A stretch of 64,000 nt of DNA from Rikenellaceae bacterium (GTDB lineage: Bacteria; Bacteroidota; Bacteroidia; Bacteroidales; Rikenellaceae). The DNA lies in assembly GCA_015059715.1 (NCBI GenBank), contig SUZV01000005.1, positions 53,980 to 117,979 on the forward strand, written 5' to 3'. Numbering within the stretch: the first letter of the stretch is position 1; each line of letters begins with the position of its first letter. The position numbers were made by a program, and so were the translations under genes. Shown here piece by piece: positions 28,131 to 37,815 of this stretch. The notes beneath the pieces are model-generated. The model was not told the DNA's origin. It did no database searches and saw nothing but the letters and a program-made list of their open reading frames with translations.

Positions 28131-30209
28131 ATGAGAAGGTTAGTTGATTTCGTAAAGTTTGGCGTATTGCCAATCCTTTGTGTTGCTCTTACAGTAGGTT
28201 GTGAGAAGGGCCCAAAGGATGAGCCACAAGGTGGTCCTGATTTTACTAAGGATTCAAAGGTGGTTCTTAGCAAGACTACTGTCAGCGTAGGCGTTGGTGG
28301 TGGTTCTCAGCTACTTGAGTACACTATTGAGAATCCTCACCAGGGCGAGAAGATTACTGCTGAGGCAGCCTCAGAGTGGGTAAATGGCTTTAACTATGGT
28401 ATTACAGGAGCTTTGCAGTTTAACGTAGATGCTAACGAGGGTTCTGAGCCTCGTGAGTGCTTGGTGACTGTTAAGTATCGTTTCGCTGAGGATGTTGTAT
28501 TTACAGTAAAGCAGGGCGCACGTACCAACGCAGGCTTCAAGCTCGAGAACGTATCATCAGACCTCTTCTCTTACACAGTAGATGTTATTCCTGATGATAA
28601 GACTGCTCCATACATCGTTATGTCTGCAGATGCTACTTACATTGTACAGTCTGGTTTTGAGACTGATGAGGATTACTACGAGGATGACTTCTTCTACTTC
28701 GGTTGGTTGGGTCAGTTCTACGGTAAGGACGCTGTCACCGTTATGCAGGAGCGTTCAAAGATTGGTGATCAGCGTGGCATCACAATAGGTGATGCAGTAT
28801 CTGGCATACCTCACACATTCTACTGCTACTACTTCGACTGGACAACTGGCGCACTTATCTCTGAAATTGCTAAGTTCGAGATTGTAACTAAAGAGCCAGA
28901 GAAGTCACCAGTAGAGTTTACTATTAACTACACTGTTGAGGGTCCACTTGTAAAGGCTGATGTCGTTCCAGTAGGTTACGAGGGTGCTTACTACTTCGAT
29001 ATGCTTAATGGCCTTGTTGCTGACTCATACCTCGAGTCATTCGATTACCTTAACAACGATCCTGCAGAGGCAGTAGAGTACTACTGGTCTAACGCCGTAG
29101 GTACTATGTCGCAAAGTATGTCTTACGACGAGATTGTCGCATTCTACAACTGCCAGGGTAACTACGAGGATGGTACACCACGTAGCCACTACGATTTCGA
29201 GCTCTTGGCTAACCACGACTACTACCTCTTCGCATTCGCAATGGAGGAGCACGGTCTTCCCTGTTCTAAGCCTCAAATCGTAAAGATTACCACTGGTGAT
29301 GTTGAGCCTTCTGACAACGTGATTACAGCATCGGTAACTAACATTGCTGCTCAGAGTGCTACTATCAACTTCACAACAACAAACGATGACTACTACATCG
29401 CAGGTTGGGAGAAGGCTTCAGATTGGGCTACATTCGGTAACAACGACGCTGAGCGTCAGGAGTACTTGCTTACAAACCGCTCTTACGAGCTTATCAAGGG
29501 CAACTACTCACAGGGTATTATCGGTCTTGAGCCAGAGACTGACTATGTCCTCTATGCATTCGGTTCACGCGGTGGTATTGCTACTACTGACTACATCGCA
29601 ACAGCTCCATTCAAGACACGTTCATCATCGGGCGGTGCTGCATCTATCGAGTTCGTAGACAATGGCTACTACTCAGCTGCTGATCTTGCTGATCTTCCAG
29701 GTTGGGAGTTCTTCGGTAACGAGAGCTATAGCGGCAAGATGATTCTTCCTGTAGAGTTCAAAATCACTGGTGATTATACAGCATTCTTCGACACTATTTG
29801 GGATTGGACAGACCGTTCAGATTACTACGACGACCAGCAGTATCTCGATAACCTCGTATGGAGCATCAACGAGTATGGTACAATGTCTCCTGATAAGACC
29901 TATACTATCCTTAACAACGATAGCCACTACGTACTCGTAGCTATGGTTATTGATATGGATGGTAACTATAGCAACCTTGCTAAGCACGAGATACGCACTT
30001 CATACGCTGGTGCTAAGACTGACCCTGCGGAGTTCGAGGCATGGTGGAATGAAGGCAAGGATGGTGGTGCTGAGCTCCAGAGCCTTGTTATCGAGAGCGA
30101 GCCTAAGCAGCTCTTTAAGACTAAGGTTACTGGTAAGAAGGCATCTGAGATGACTCTCGAGCGTGAGCGTAAGGTTGTCGAGATGGACGAGGTTAGCGCG
30201 AGCCGTTAA
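28131..30209 (+). CDS. BACON-domain surface lipoprotein, paralogue
   Basis: 692-residue lipoprotein with signal peptide and lipobox (ALTVGC, Cys about 25), an N-terminal BACON domain (about 40-135, ending VVFTVKQGAR), then fibronectin-like segments. It shares layout and phrases with the divergent protein at 25980: PYIV after the BACON domain, a DYYEDDFFYF-like acidic stretch, PETDYVLYAFG, and a final GNYSNLAKHEIR. Codon use differs from most neighbours, with many T- and A-ending codons such as TCT, GCT and CCA, which I read as adaptation to high expression. Function is unknown; surface glycan or protein binding is the family-level guess. Confidence 0.85.
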   Translation: MRRLVDFVKFGVLPILCVALTVGCEKGPKDEPQGGPDFTKDSKVVLSKTTVSVGVGGGSQLLEYTIENPHQGEKITAEAASEWVNGFNYGITGALQFNVDANEGSEPRECLVTVKYRFAEDVVFTVKQGARTNAGFKLENVSSDLFSYTVDVIPDDKTAPYIVMSADATYIVQSGFETDEDYYEDDFFYFGWLGQFYGKDAVTVMQERSKIGDQRGITIGDAVSGIPHTFYCYYFDWTTGALISEIAKFEIVTKEPEKSPVEFTINYTVEGPLVKADVVPVGYEGAYYFDMLNGLVADSYLESFDYLNNDPAEAVEYYWSNAVGTMSQSMSYDEIVAFYNCQGNYEDGTPRSHYDFELLANHDYYLFAFAMEEHGLPCSKPQIVKITTGDVEPSDNVITASVTNIAAQSATINFTTTNDDYYIAGWEKASDWATFGNNDAERQEYLLTNRSYELIKGNYSQGIIGLEPETDYVLYAFGSRGGIATTDYIATAPFKTRSSSGGAASIEFVDNGYYSAADLADLPGWEFFGNESYSGKMILPVEFKITGDYTAFFDTIWDWTDRSDYYDDQQYLDNLVWSINEYGTMSPDKTYTILNNDSHYVLVAMVIDMDGNYSNLAKHEIRTSYAGAKTDPAEFEAWWNEGKDGGAELQSLVIESEPKQLFKTKVTGKKASEMTLERERKVVEMDEVSASR

Positions 30210-30250
30210 TCTATGACCTTGGGCGCAGACATCTTAGTCGCGCAACAAAC

Positions 30251-30287
30251 GAGGGGGTGACTATTTACTTTAGTCACCCCCTCTTGT
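30251..30287 (+). terminator. terminator of the plus-strand BACON gene
   Basis: A perfect 13-base stem, GAGGGGGTGACTA with its complement, around a 7-base loop and followed by TTGTGTT. Confidence 0.85.
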
Positions 30288-30452
30288 GTTATGTAGCATG
30301 TTTATTATTGCCTTATGTAGTACGAAGATAGTAAAAATAGTTATTACTAAGATAATATAAGGTGATGAAAACATCGGCTGTTTAATATCAAATAATTTCG
30401 GAGTCGTTAATATGGCAATGGTGAGAGTCATAGCACCGCCATTACTTTAAGG

Positions 30453-30496
30453 GAAAAAAAAGAACCTGTCTAACAAAAACTTGTCAGACAGGCTCT
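30453..30496 (-). terminator. terminator of the AraC regulator
   Basis: Read on the minus strand the stem GCCTGTCTGACAA / TTGTTAGACAGG is followed by TTCTTTTTTTT. It is closely related in sequence to the hairpin at 31745 that ends the divergent small gene. Confidence 0.85.
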
Positions 30497-30498
30497 TA

Positions 30499-31365
30499 CT
30501 ATTTGTACCTCTCACGATATTTGGCCGGGCTGATACCCTTGATGCGGGCAAAGTACTTGCCGAAAAACGAGGGTGAGGGGAATTTGAGCGTGTAGGCTAT
30601 CTCCTTGACCGTAAGGTCGGTAGAGGTGAGGAGCGTAACGGCATCAAGCATCGCATAGCGTTCAATCCATTCAGTTGCGCTCAGACCACTTGCCCGCTTG
30701 ATGGTTGTAGATATATATTTGGGCGTGAGACCCATTCGCTCGGCATAGAACTTAAGCTCGCGATGCTCGCGATAGTTCTCCTCGACAAGGCGCAAGAAGT
30801 CATCGGTAAGGCGTGTGCCTCTGTCGTCACTCTCGCTCTTGACGCTATGCAGAAAGTAGCCCATACCGAGGAAAAAGGCGTGGGTCAGGAGACTCAAAAT
30901 CTCCAGGCGGTGAGGGTTTTGCTCCGTGGCAATGGTGTTGCAACACATTGAGATATAATCCTCTAATGCTCGCCGTGCTTCAGCCGATAGTTGAGCGTAT
31001 GGGCTTTCGGTAACGACATTGCGAAGATTAAAGCTGTTACCAATCGTAAGCGATGATGTAAACTCCTCGGACATAAGGATATAGGTTGCCTCGAAGTCGG
31101 AACTAATATTTACCATCTCTGTTATCTGCCCAGGCAATACAATAAAGAAGCCTCCAGCCACAAGGTCGAAGGTCTTGGCATTGATGCGCCCTGTGCCACT
31201 ACCACCACGGCAATATACCGCAACGATAAGTGGCGAGCGGTAGGGGTGATTGGGCAATATGGCGAAAGATGGGTTGTCGATAATTGAGAATTCGTCGCCC
31301 ATAGAGTGGGTAGTGCCTCGGTCTCCACCTTGGATATAGCTTTCGATAGTTTGCGATAATGTCAT
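30499..31365 (-). CDS. AraC-family transcriptional regulator
   Basis: 289-residue regulator. The N-terminal ~170 residues look like a cupin-type sensor domain (VAGGFFIVLPGQITEM). The C-terminal ~100 residues are an AraC double helix-turn-helix: FYAERMGLTPKYISTTIKR and DLTVKEIAYTLKFPSPSFFG, ending GISPAKYRERYK. An open frame from 31416 would run through the TATCTTTG box at 31392-31385, so I take the ATG at 31365. The effector is unknown. It diverges from the 11-residue-repeat protein at 31528, which is its most likely target. Confidence 0.9.
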   Translation of the reverse strand: MTLSQTIESYIQGGDRGTTHSMGDEFSIIDNPSFAILPNHPYRSPLIVAVYCRGGSGTGRINAKTFDLVAGGFFIVLPGQITEMVNISSDFEATYILMSEEFTSSLTIGNSFNLRNVVTESPYAQLSAEARRALEDYISMCCNTIATEQNPHRLEILSLLTHAFFLGMGYFLHSVKSESDDRGTRLTDDFLRLVEENYREHRELKFYAERMGLTPKYISTTIKRASGLSATEWIERYAMLDAVTLLTSTDLTVKEIAYTLKFPSPSFFGKYFARIKGISPAKYRERYK

Positions 31366-31384
31366 AAATACGCCTTTTACTCCA

Positions 31385-31392
31385 CAAAGATA
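31385..31392 (-). promoter_or_regulatory. -7 box of the AraC regulator
   Basis: TATCTTTG on the minus strand, 19 bases before the ATG at 31365; it fixes the start of the protein. Confidence 0.65.
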
Positions 31393-31480
31393 CGATTTTT
31401 GCACGATATGTTGCAATCATATCGGAATAATAGTCCATTAAATCGGAATTTTGGCACTTTATTCGTGTTGCTCGATGTTC

Positions 31481-31488
31481 TACCTTTG
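31481..31488 (+). promoter_or_regulatory. -7 box of the small repeat protein
   Basis: TACCTTTG, 39 bases before the ATG at 31528. Between this box and the divergent one are 88 bases where the AraC regulator may bind; GATATGTTGCAATCATATC at 31405-31423 there is an imperfect palindrome and a possible operator. Confidence 0.6.
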
Positions 31489-31527
31489 CACCATCGAAAC
31501 AAAGTTAAACTAAAAACATCAAGGCTT

Positions 31528-31743
31528 ATGACAAAGAAGAGTGTTAAGGAGGTTGCAGTAAAGACCTATGTAACGATTGAGAATGCGGTAGTTGGTGGCT
31601 ACAAGGCGATAGAGAGTGCGGTGGTAGATGGCTACAAGGCTGTGGAGAATGCCACGGTGGACTCCTATAAGTCGGTCGAGGAGACTGCGGTGAACATTGG
31701 CAAGAGCCTGATGGAGGAGTATAACAAGCACAATAAGCAATAA
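31528..31743 (+). CDS. 71-residue protein of four 11-residue repeats
   Basis: Small soluble protein MTKKSVKEVAVKTYVT followed by four exact 11-residue units: IENAVVGGYKA, IESAVVDGYKA, VENATVDSYKS and VEETAVNIGKS, then a charged tail. The spacing suits an amphipathic helix, as in LEA-like or apolipoprotein repeats. I recall similar small proteins in other gut bacteria beside AraC regulators, with no known function. No signal peptide or membrane helix. The ATG at 31528 follows the -7 box by 39 bases; an open frame from 31399 would start upstream of it. It ends at a strong terminator. Confidence 0.8.
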   Translation: MTKKSVKEVAVKTYVTIENAVVGGYKAIESAVVDGYKAVENATVDSYKSVEETAVNIGKSLMEEYNKHNKQ

Positions 31744-31744
31744 A

Positions 31745-31785
31745 GAGGCTGCCTAACAAAAAACTTGTTAGACAGGTTCTTGCAT
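31745..31785 (+). terminator. terminator of the small repeat protein
   Basis: GGCTGCCTAACAA pairs with TTGTTAGACAGG, followed by TTCTTGC. Near-copy of the hairpin at 30453. Confidence 0.7.
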
Positions 31786-31938
31786 AAAATTAAGGGTCGA
31801 GAAGAACTACTTGTTCATATAGCCCTTTACCTATTGAAGAGTCAAGTCCCCCTTTGTCAGCGTTGCGATTAAGGTGAGAGCAGAACAAGTTTACTTGTTA
31901 TGCCGAGCCGAAGCAACGAAAAGGAGCGAAGCGAACTT

Positions 31939-32089
31939 AAAGGGGGATTTAGGGGGATTGTATATATGGAAGGTGGTGATACACCACCGCTATATTAAGG
32001 GGTAAAAAGAAAGCCCTCCCAAGTGGGAAGGCTTTGCATATAGGATAAGTTTCGGCAACCCGATTACTTTGCCATATACCCCTTAATAT
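31939..32089. repeat. tandem duplication, copy A (decayed copy of a gene end and its terminator)
   Basis: About 151 bases that match 32134-32286 nearly base for base: GGGGGATTTAGGGGGATT, GGTGGTGATACACCACC, the terminator stem and the codons for the last residues (KGYMAK, stop) of the neighbouring CoA-transferase. Copy A is detached from any gene. The bases between 31786 and 31938 hold only short related fragments. Confidence 0.85.
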
Positions 32090-32133
32090 TGTAGAGTTAC
32101 GATAGCGACAACGCAACCAAGTCCCCCTTTGGC

Positions 32134-32286
32134 AAAGGGGGATTTAGGGGGATTGTAAATATGAAAAGGTGGTGATACACCACCGCTATATTAAGGGGTA
32201 AAAAGAAAAGCCCTCCCAAGTGGGAAGGCTTTGCATATAGGATAAGTTTCGGTAACCCGATTACTTTGCCATATACCCCTTAATAT
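32134..32286. repeat. tandem duplication, copy B (includes the CoA-transferase 3' end)
   Basis: The functional copy: it covers the last ~8 codons and the terminator of the CoA-transferase gene. 44 bases separate it from copy A. Confidence 0.85.
32203..32232 (-). terminator. terminator of the CoA-transferase gene
   Basis: Minus strand: AAAGCCTTCCCA pairs with TGGGAGGGCTTT (one mismatch) and is followed by TCTTTTT. The same structure is repeated at about 32007-32035 in copy A. Confidence 0.75.
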
Positions 32287-33577
32287 AGTGGTGGTGCGAG
32301 CCGTAGCGGTTGAACGCAGCCTCGTCCAATGCCTCCTGTGCCGATGGGTGGGCAACAGAGATAATCAAGCGAGCACGCTCCTGAAGGCTCTTACCATAGA
32401 GGTCTACAGCACCATTCTCAGTTACGAACCAGTGGATATGGTTACGTGTGGTAACGACACCTGCACCCTCGGTCAATACGTCCGAAATCTTCGATACACC
32501 CTTATTGGTGATTGATGGCATAGCGATGATGGCCTTACCACCCTTAGAGAGCGATGCACCATAGATGAAGTCAATCTGACCACCTACGCCCGAGTAGAAC
32601 TTACGACCCAAAGAGTCGGCACATACCTGACCTGTGATATCTACCTGAAGGGCTGAGTTGATAGCCGTTACCTTGTCGTTCTTCGCGATAACGAATGGGT
32701 CGTTAGTATAGCCTACATCCATCATCAATACGCCAGGGTTGTCGTCGATAAAGTCGTAGACCTTCTGAGAACCCATAAGGAAGGTAGATACCATCTTACC
32801 CTTATCGATATTCTTAGCAGCACCATTGATAACGCCCTTCTCAACGAGTGGAAGTACGCCATCGGCAAACATCTCGGTGTGAACACCAAGGTTCTTGTGG
32901 CCACCAAGCTGTGCAAGTACAGCATTTGGAATAGCTCCGATACCCATCTGAAGTGTAGCACCATCCTCGATAAGACCTGCGCAGAGGTTACCAATCTTAG
33001 TCTCCACCTCGTTAGGTGTAGTGAAGTGTGCCTCCTCGAGTGGCTGGTCATCCTCGACGAAGAAGTTAATCTTCGAAGTGTGAATCATAGCATCACCAAA
33101 TGAACGAGGTACATACTTGTTTACTACGGCGATAACATGGTCAGCGCACTCTACAGCTGCCAATGTAGCATCTACAGAAGTACCGAGTGATACGTAGCCG
33201 TGCTTGTCGGGACGCGACACCTGAATCATTGCCACGTTACATGGTACTGCTCCCGAGCGATAGAGCTTCTGTGTCTCGCTGAGGAAGACTGGAATATAGT
33301 CAGCAAAGCCGCTCTGTGTAACCTTGCGCACGTTGCCACCTACGAAGAATGAGTCGAGCTGGAAGATACCCTCGAACTCTGGGTCTGCATAGGGTGCAGG
33401 ACCCTCGGTGTGGAGGTGGTGGATGTGTACATCCTTAAACTCGCCATTGCGGCCACGCTCGCACATAGCCTTGATGAGGCACTGGGGAGCTGATGCTACA
33501 GAACTTAGGTGAACGTGGTCACCTGACTTGATGCACTTAACTGCCTCGGCAGCAGTTGTAAACTTAATGTTGCTCAT
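32261..33577 (-). CDS. acetyl-CoA hydrolase/transferase family CoA-transferase
   Basis: 438-residue enzyme of the family that includes 4-hydroxybutyrate, butyryl and succinyl CoA:acetate CoA-transferases. The catalytic glutamate sits in LGVHTEMFADG near residue 240, and GGQIDFIYGASLSKGGKAI near 335 and RARLIISVAHPSAQEALDEA near 405 are typical. It probably swaps CoA between acetate and a C4 acid during fermentation; the exact acid cannot be told. It is a single-gene unit with its own terminator. The last codons lie inside a tandem duplication described separately. Confidence 0.88.
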   Translation of the reverse strand: MSNIKFTTAAEAVKCIKSGDHVHLSSVASAPQCLIKAMCERGRNGEFKDVHIHHLHTEGPAPYADPEFEGIFQLDSFFVGGNVRKVTQSGFADYIPVFLSETQKLYRSGAVPCNVAMIQVSRPDKHGYVSLGTSVDATLAAVECADHVIAVVNKYVPRSFGDAMIHTSKINFFVEDDQPLEEAHFTTPNEVETKIGNLCAGLIEDGATLQMGIGAIPNAVLAQLGGHKNLGVHTEMFADGVLPLVEKGVINGAAKNIDKGKMVSTFLMGSQKVYDFIDDNPGVLMMDVGYTNDPFVIAKNDKVTAINSALQVDITGQVCADSLGRKFYSGVGGQIDFIYGASLSKGGKAIIAMPSITNKGVSKISDVLTEGAGVVTTRNHIHWFVTENGAVDLYGKSLQERARLIISVAHPSAQEALDEAAFNRYGSHHHYIKGYMAK

Positions 33578-33633
33578 GTCTTTAAGTTTTATTTTAGGTT
33601 AAATCTGTTTGTGTTGTTCTATCATTAGCGTTG

Positions 33634-33663
33634 ATAGGAAGGGTAGCATATGCACCCCTCCTA
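33634..33663 (-). terminator. terminator of the rimP-nusA-infB operon
   Basis: GTAGGAGGGGT pairs imperfectly with ACCCTTCCTAT around GCATATGCT, just behind the infB stop. No T run follows. Confidence 0.5.
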
Positions 33664-33671
33664 CAGCAAAA

Positions 33672-36398
33672 CTACTTGCGCTTCACCTCAACCTGCTCGT
33701 ATCCCTCGATGATATCACCAATCTTGATATCGTTGAACGACTCGATATTTAGACCGCAATCCTGTCCTACGGTAACCTCCTTGACATCGTCCTTGAAGCG
33801 ACGCAACGAGCCGAGCTTACCAGTGTAGATAACAATACCATCGCGGATGACACGTATAGGCGTGTTGCGCTGCATCTTACCCTCGCGCACAATACATCCT
33901 GCTACGGTGCCCACCTTCGAAATCTTGAAGGTCTCCATAACCTCCGTAGAGCATACTATCTCCTCCTTCATCACAGGCTCAAGCATACCTTCGATAGCAT
34001 CCTTAATCTCGTTGATGGCATCGTAGATGATTGAGTATAGACGGATGTCGATTTGCTCCTTCTCGGCAGCCTTACGTGCTGCGGCAGATGGACGCACCTG
34101 GAAACCTACGATAATGGCGTTAGAGGCCGCTGCAAGCAGTACATCCGACTCTGAAATCTGACCTACGGCCGAGTGGATGACATTCACCTGCACACTCTCC
34201 TTCGAGAGCTTGATAAGTGAGCCTGTCATAGCCTCTACCGAGCCATCTACATCACCCTTGACGATGATGTTAAGTTCCTTGAATGAGCCGATAGCGATAC
34301 GGCGACCAATCTCGTCGAGTGTAACGTGCTTCTGTGTCATAATACCCTGCATACGCTGTAGCTGCTCGCGCTTGTTGGCAATCTCGCGAGCCGAGCGGTC
34401 GTCCTCCATGACGTTGAAGGTATCGCCCGCCTGTGGTGCTCCATTAAGACCAAGCACCTGCACAGGTGTCGAAGGTCCCGCCTCGTTAACCTTGCGGCCA
34501 TTCTCGTCGAACATAGCCTTCACACGGCCTGTGTATGTTCCCGAGAGGAGAACATCGCCCACGCGCAGAGTACCATTCTGAACCATAATAGTAGCTACGT
34601 AACCACGACCCTTGTCGAGCATCGACTCGATGACAGCACCCGAAGCCTTGCGGTTAGGGTTGGCCTTAAGCTCAAGCATCTCGGCCTCAAGAAGCACCTT
34701 CTCAAGGAGCTTGTCAAGGTTCATACCCTTCTTTGCCGACACCTCCTGGCACTGATACTTACCACCCCAGTCCTCAACGAGGTAGTTCATCTGCGAGAGC
34801 TGCTCGCGGATATGGTCGGCATTAGCCTGTGGCTTATCCATCTTGTTGATGGCAAACACCATAGGTACGCCAGCTGCCGAGGCGTGGTTGATAGCCTCGA
34901 CGGTCTGTGGCATCACGCTATCGTCGGCAGCGACGATGATGATGGCTACGTCGGTCATCTTAGCACCTCGCGCACGCATCGCTGTAAAGGCCTCGTGACC
35001 TGGCGTGTCAAGGAACGTAATCTTCTGACCGTTAAGCTCTACTGAGTAGGCACCGATGTGCTGTGTGATACCACCAGCCTCGCCTGCCGTAACATTTGTC
35101 TTACGTATATTATCCAAAAGCGATGTCTTACCATGGTCTACGTGACCCATAACCGTAACGATAGGTGGACGTGGCATAAGGTCCTCGTCGCTATCTACAT
35201 CGCTCTCTATGGCCTCCTGAATCTCTACCGAGACAAACTCGACGCTAAAGCCGAACTCCTCGGCAACAACAACCAAGGCCTCGGCATCGAGACGCTGGTT
35301 GATAGATACCATAAGTCCGAGGTTCATACACGCCGAGATAACCTCCATAGGCGATACGTTCATCATCGTAGCTAACTCACTTACGGTTACGAACTCCGTA
35401 ACCTTAAGCACGCTACGCTCCATCTCTTCGCGTTCGATCTCCTCGTTCATGCGCTCACGTACCTCGTCGCGCTTCTCCTTACGATACTTCGCGCCCTTAG
35501 ACTTCGTGCCCTTAGCCGTGAGACGTGCCAACGTATCCTTAATCTGCTTCGATACCTCCTCGTCCGAAACCTCGGGACGCACTACAGGCTTAGGCTGTGG
35601 CTTCTGCTTCTTCTGCTTCTTTGTCTGTGGCTGCTGGCCGCCGCCCTGCTGCTGCGAGTGCTGCTGACCACCCTTGTTACCACCCTTATTGCCACCCTCG
35701 CCCTTAGGAGTGTTCTTACCCTCCTTGGCGACGTTAACCTTCTCCTTATCAAGACGCTTGCGCTTATGCTTGCCTCCAGGTGTCATATTCGAAACGTCCA
35801 TAGTGCCCAAAATCTTAGGACCATCGAGCTGTGTCACCTCGGGACGAAATACCGAGTCGCGCTTTGGCTCCGAAGGCTCTGCCGGCTCTACCACAGGTGC
35901 TGGCTTAGGCTCGGGCATAGGTTCAGGCCTTGGCTCGGGCTTTGGCTCTGGTTTGGGCTCAGGCTTTGTCTGTGGCTGTGGTGCTGGCTTAGGCTCCTCG
36001 GCCTTTGGGGTCTCAACCTTGGGCTCCTCCTTAGCGGGCTTAGCGTCAAGGTCTATTTTGCCGAGAATCTTAGGACCACGAACCTCTTCCTTGGCGCGTA
36101 TCATGCTGCTGCGCACTACAACCTCTTCCTCCTCCTCTTTAGACTTCTGGCCCTGAGAGGTTATGCTTACCGAGCCCTTCTGCTGTATTCTCTCGCGCAC
36201 AGCATTACGCTCGTTGCCCGACTGGCGATTATGTCCGAACTCCTTCTCCAAGGCTGCGTATACCTCGGGGGTTACGGGTGACGATGGCGAGCAGTCGCTC
36301 TGCAAGCCCTTGCGCTGGAGATACTCGGCGAGAGTGTTAAATCCCACCTTAAACTCCTTGGCGACCTGTATAAGCCTTATTTTTTTGCTGTTATCCAT
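33672..36398 (-). CDS. infB: translation initiation factor IF-2
   Basis: 908-residue GTPase that delivers initiator tRNA to the 30S subunit. The first ~60 residues are the small N-terminal helical domain ([20 protein letters not shown]). A long low-complexity linker (about 90-290) holds [12 protein letters not shown] repeats and a Gly/Gln/Lys-rich run. The G domain has G1 [10 protein letters not shown]3 DTPGHEAF and G4 NKMDKPQA, near residues 415-530, then domains II, III and the fMet-tRNA-binding C-terminus. Normal for Bacteroidota. It is the last gene of rimP-nusA-infB, 31 bases behind nusA. Confidence 0.98.
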   Translation of the reverse strand: MDNSKKIRLIQVAKEFKVGFNTLAEYLQRKGLQSDCSPSSPVTPEVYAALEKEFGHNRQSGNERNAVRERIQQKGSVSITSQGQKSKEEEEEVVVRSSMIRAKEEVRGPKILGKIDLDAKPAKEEPKVETPKAEEPKPAPQPQTKPEPKPEPKPEPRPEPMPEPKPAPVVEPAEPSEPKRDSVFRPEVTQLDGPKILGTMDVSNMTPGGKHKRKRLDKEKVNVAKEGKNTPKGEGGNKGGNKGGQQHSQQQGGGQQPQTKKQKKQKPQPKPVVRPEVSDEEVSKQIKDTLARLTAKGTKSKGAKYRKEKRDEVRERMNEEIEREEMERSVLKVTEFVTVSELATMMNVSPMEVISACMNLGLMVSINQRLDAEALVVVAEEFGFSVEFVSVEIQEAIESDVDSDEDLMPRPPIVTVMGHVDHGKTSLLDNIRKTNVTAGEAGGITQHIGAYSVELNGQKITFLDTPGHEAFTAMRARGAKMTDVAIIIVAADDSVMPQTVEAINHASAAGVPMVFAINKMDKPQANADHIREQLSQMNYLVEDWGGKYQCQEVSAKKGMNLDKLLEKVLLEAEMLELKANPNRKASGAVIESMLDKGRGYVATIMVQNGTLRVGDVLLSGTYTGRVKAMFDENGRKVNEAGPSTPVQVLGLNGAPQAGDTFNVMEDDRSAREIANKREQLQRMQGIMTQKHVTLDEIGRRIAIGSFKELNIIVKGDVDGSVEAMTGSLIKLSKESVQVNVIHSAVGQISESDVLLAAASNAIIVGFQVRPSAAARKAAEKEQIDIRLYSIIYDAINEIKDAIEGMLEPVMKEEIVCSTEVMETFKISKVGTVAGCIVREGKMQRNTPIRVIRDGIVIYTGKLGSLRRFKDDVKEVTVGQDCGLNIESFNDIKIGDIIEGYEQVEVKRK

Positions 36399-36429
36399 TC
36401 AATATCTCCTTTCATTAATCGTTATCAAC

Positions 36430-37659
36430 CTACTCGAACTCTGCCTTAAGGATGGCCATTACCTGCTCTGCCTGCTCAATTTCGAGGTCTGCACGCTGTG
36501 CTACCTCCTCAACTGAGAGCTCCAGAACGCTCTTTGCCGTGTCGCAGCCAGCACCCTTAAGTGCTTCGATAATCCAGCCGTCTATCTCGTCTGCAAACTC
36601 CGTAAGTGCTACATCCTCCTCCTCAATCTCGCGGTATACGTCGATGTCGTAGCCTGTGAGCATCTTTGAAAGACGAATGTTAAGACCTCCCTTACCGATA
36701 GCGAGCGACACCTCCTCGGGCTTGAGATATACCGATGCTGTCTTACGCTCCTCGTCGATGGTGATGGAAGAAATCTTTGCTGGGTTGAGTGAACGCTGAA
36801 TCATAAGCGAGGTGTTGGCCGTGTAGTTAACCACGTCGATATTCTCGTTACGGAGCTCCTTGACGATGGTGTAGATACGCGAGCCCTTCATTCCCACGCA
36901 TGCTCCTACAGGGTCGATGCGGTCGTCATAAGACTCTACGGCAACCTTAGCACGCTCACCAGGGATGCGAGCAATCTTCTTGATGGTGATAAGACCATCG
37001 AAAATCTCGGGTACCTCCTGCTCAAAGAGACGCTCAAGGAACTGGTTGTCGGTACGCGAGAGGATGATGCGAGGCTGGTTGTTGTTCATCTCTACAGATT
37101 TAACTATAGCCTTGATAGCGTCGCCCTTACGGTAGAAGTCGTTAGGTATCTGCTCGCTCTTGGGTAGTACAAGGTCGTTATCGTCGTCATCGCGCACGAG
37201 GACCTCCTTCTTCCATACCTGGTATACCTCACCAGTGATAATCTCGCCTACGCGCTCCGAGTACTTCTCGAAGAGGGCTGCCTTCTCCAGGTCGAGGATA
37301 CGCGATGCGAGGTTCTGGCGTAGTGATAGCACTGCGCGACGACCAAACTTAGTCATATCAATCTGGTCTACATACTCGTCACCCACCTCATAGGTAGCGT
37401 CGATAGCCTTAACCTCCGATACAGAAATCTCGGTATTCTCGTTCTCTACAGCGTCATCCTCGACAACTGTACGGTTGCGCCAAATCTCCAGATCGCCCTT
37501 CTCGGGGTTAATGATAACGTCGAAATTCTCATCGCTCTCGAACTGCTTCTGGAGGGCATGGCGAAAGACATCCTCCAAAACACCGATAAGTGTGGCATTG
37601 TCGATGCTCTTAAGCTCTTTAAACTCAGCAAAGTTGCTGATAAGATTAATGTACTTCAT
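36430..37659 (-). CDS. nusA: transcription elongation/termination factor NusA
   Basis: 409-residue RNA polymerase partner acting in pausing, termination and antitermination. N-terminal polymerase-binding domain, an S1 domain near 130-200, and two KH domains: GACVGMKGSRIYTIVKEL near 252 and LAIGKGGLNIRLSKMLTG near 320. A C-terminal helix-hairpin-helix segment covers about 355-405. It lacks the two acidic repeats that make E. coli NusA 495 residues. rimP is 156 bases upstream, a longer gap than elsewhere in the operon, but I see no promoter in it. Confidence 0.97.
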   Translation of the reverse strand: MKYINLISNFAEFKELKSIDNATLIGVLEDVFRHALQKQFESDENFDVIINPEKGDLEIWRNRTVVEDDAVENENTEISVSEVKAIDATYEVGDEYVDQIDMTKFGRRAVLSLRQNLASRILDLEKAALFEKYSERVGEIITGEVYQVWKKEVLVRDDDDNDLVLPKSEQIPNDFYRKGDAIKAIVKSVEMNNNQPRIILSRTDNQFLERLFEQEVPEIFDGLITIKKIARIPGERAKVAVESYDDRIDPVGACVGMKGSRIYTIVKELRNENIDVVNYTANTSLMIQRSLNPAKISSITIDEERKTASVYLKPEEVSLAIGKGGLNIRLSKMLTGYDIDVYREIEEEDVALTEFADEIDGWIIEALKGAGCDTAKSVLELSVEEVAQRADLEIEQAEQVMAILKAEFE

Positions 37660-37815
37660 CTGTTGTATATATTTTGTTTGTTTTGTTTCTTTTATCGTCG
37701 CGTGGTCTTTCTTATCGTAGTATCGGGCAATACCCCCTTCGATATATAGCCTCTGGGCAATACCCTTAATCTACGCTAAAGGGCCATATGCGCAAGCCTT
37801 ATTGCTTGGTGTCGA

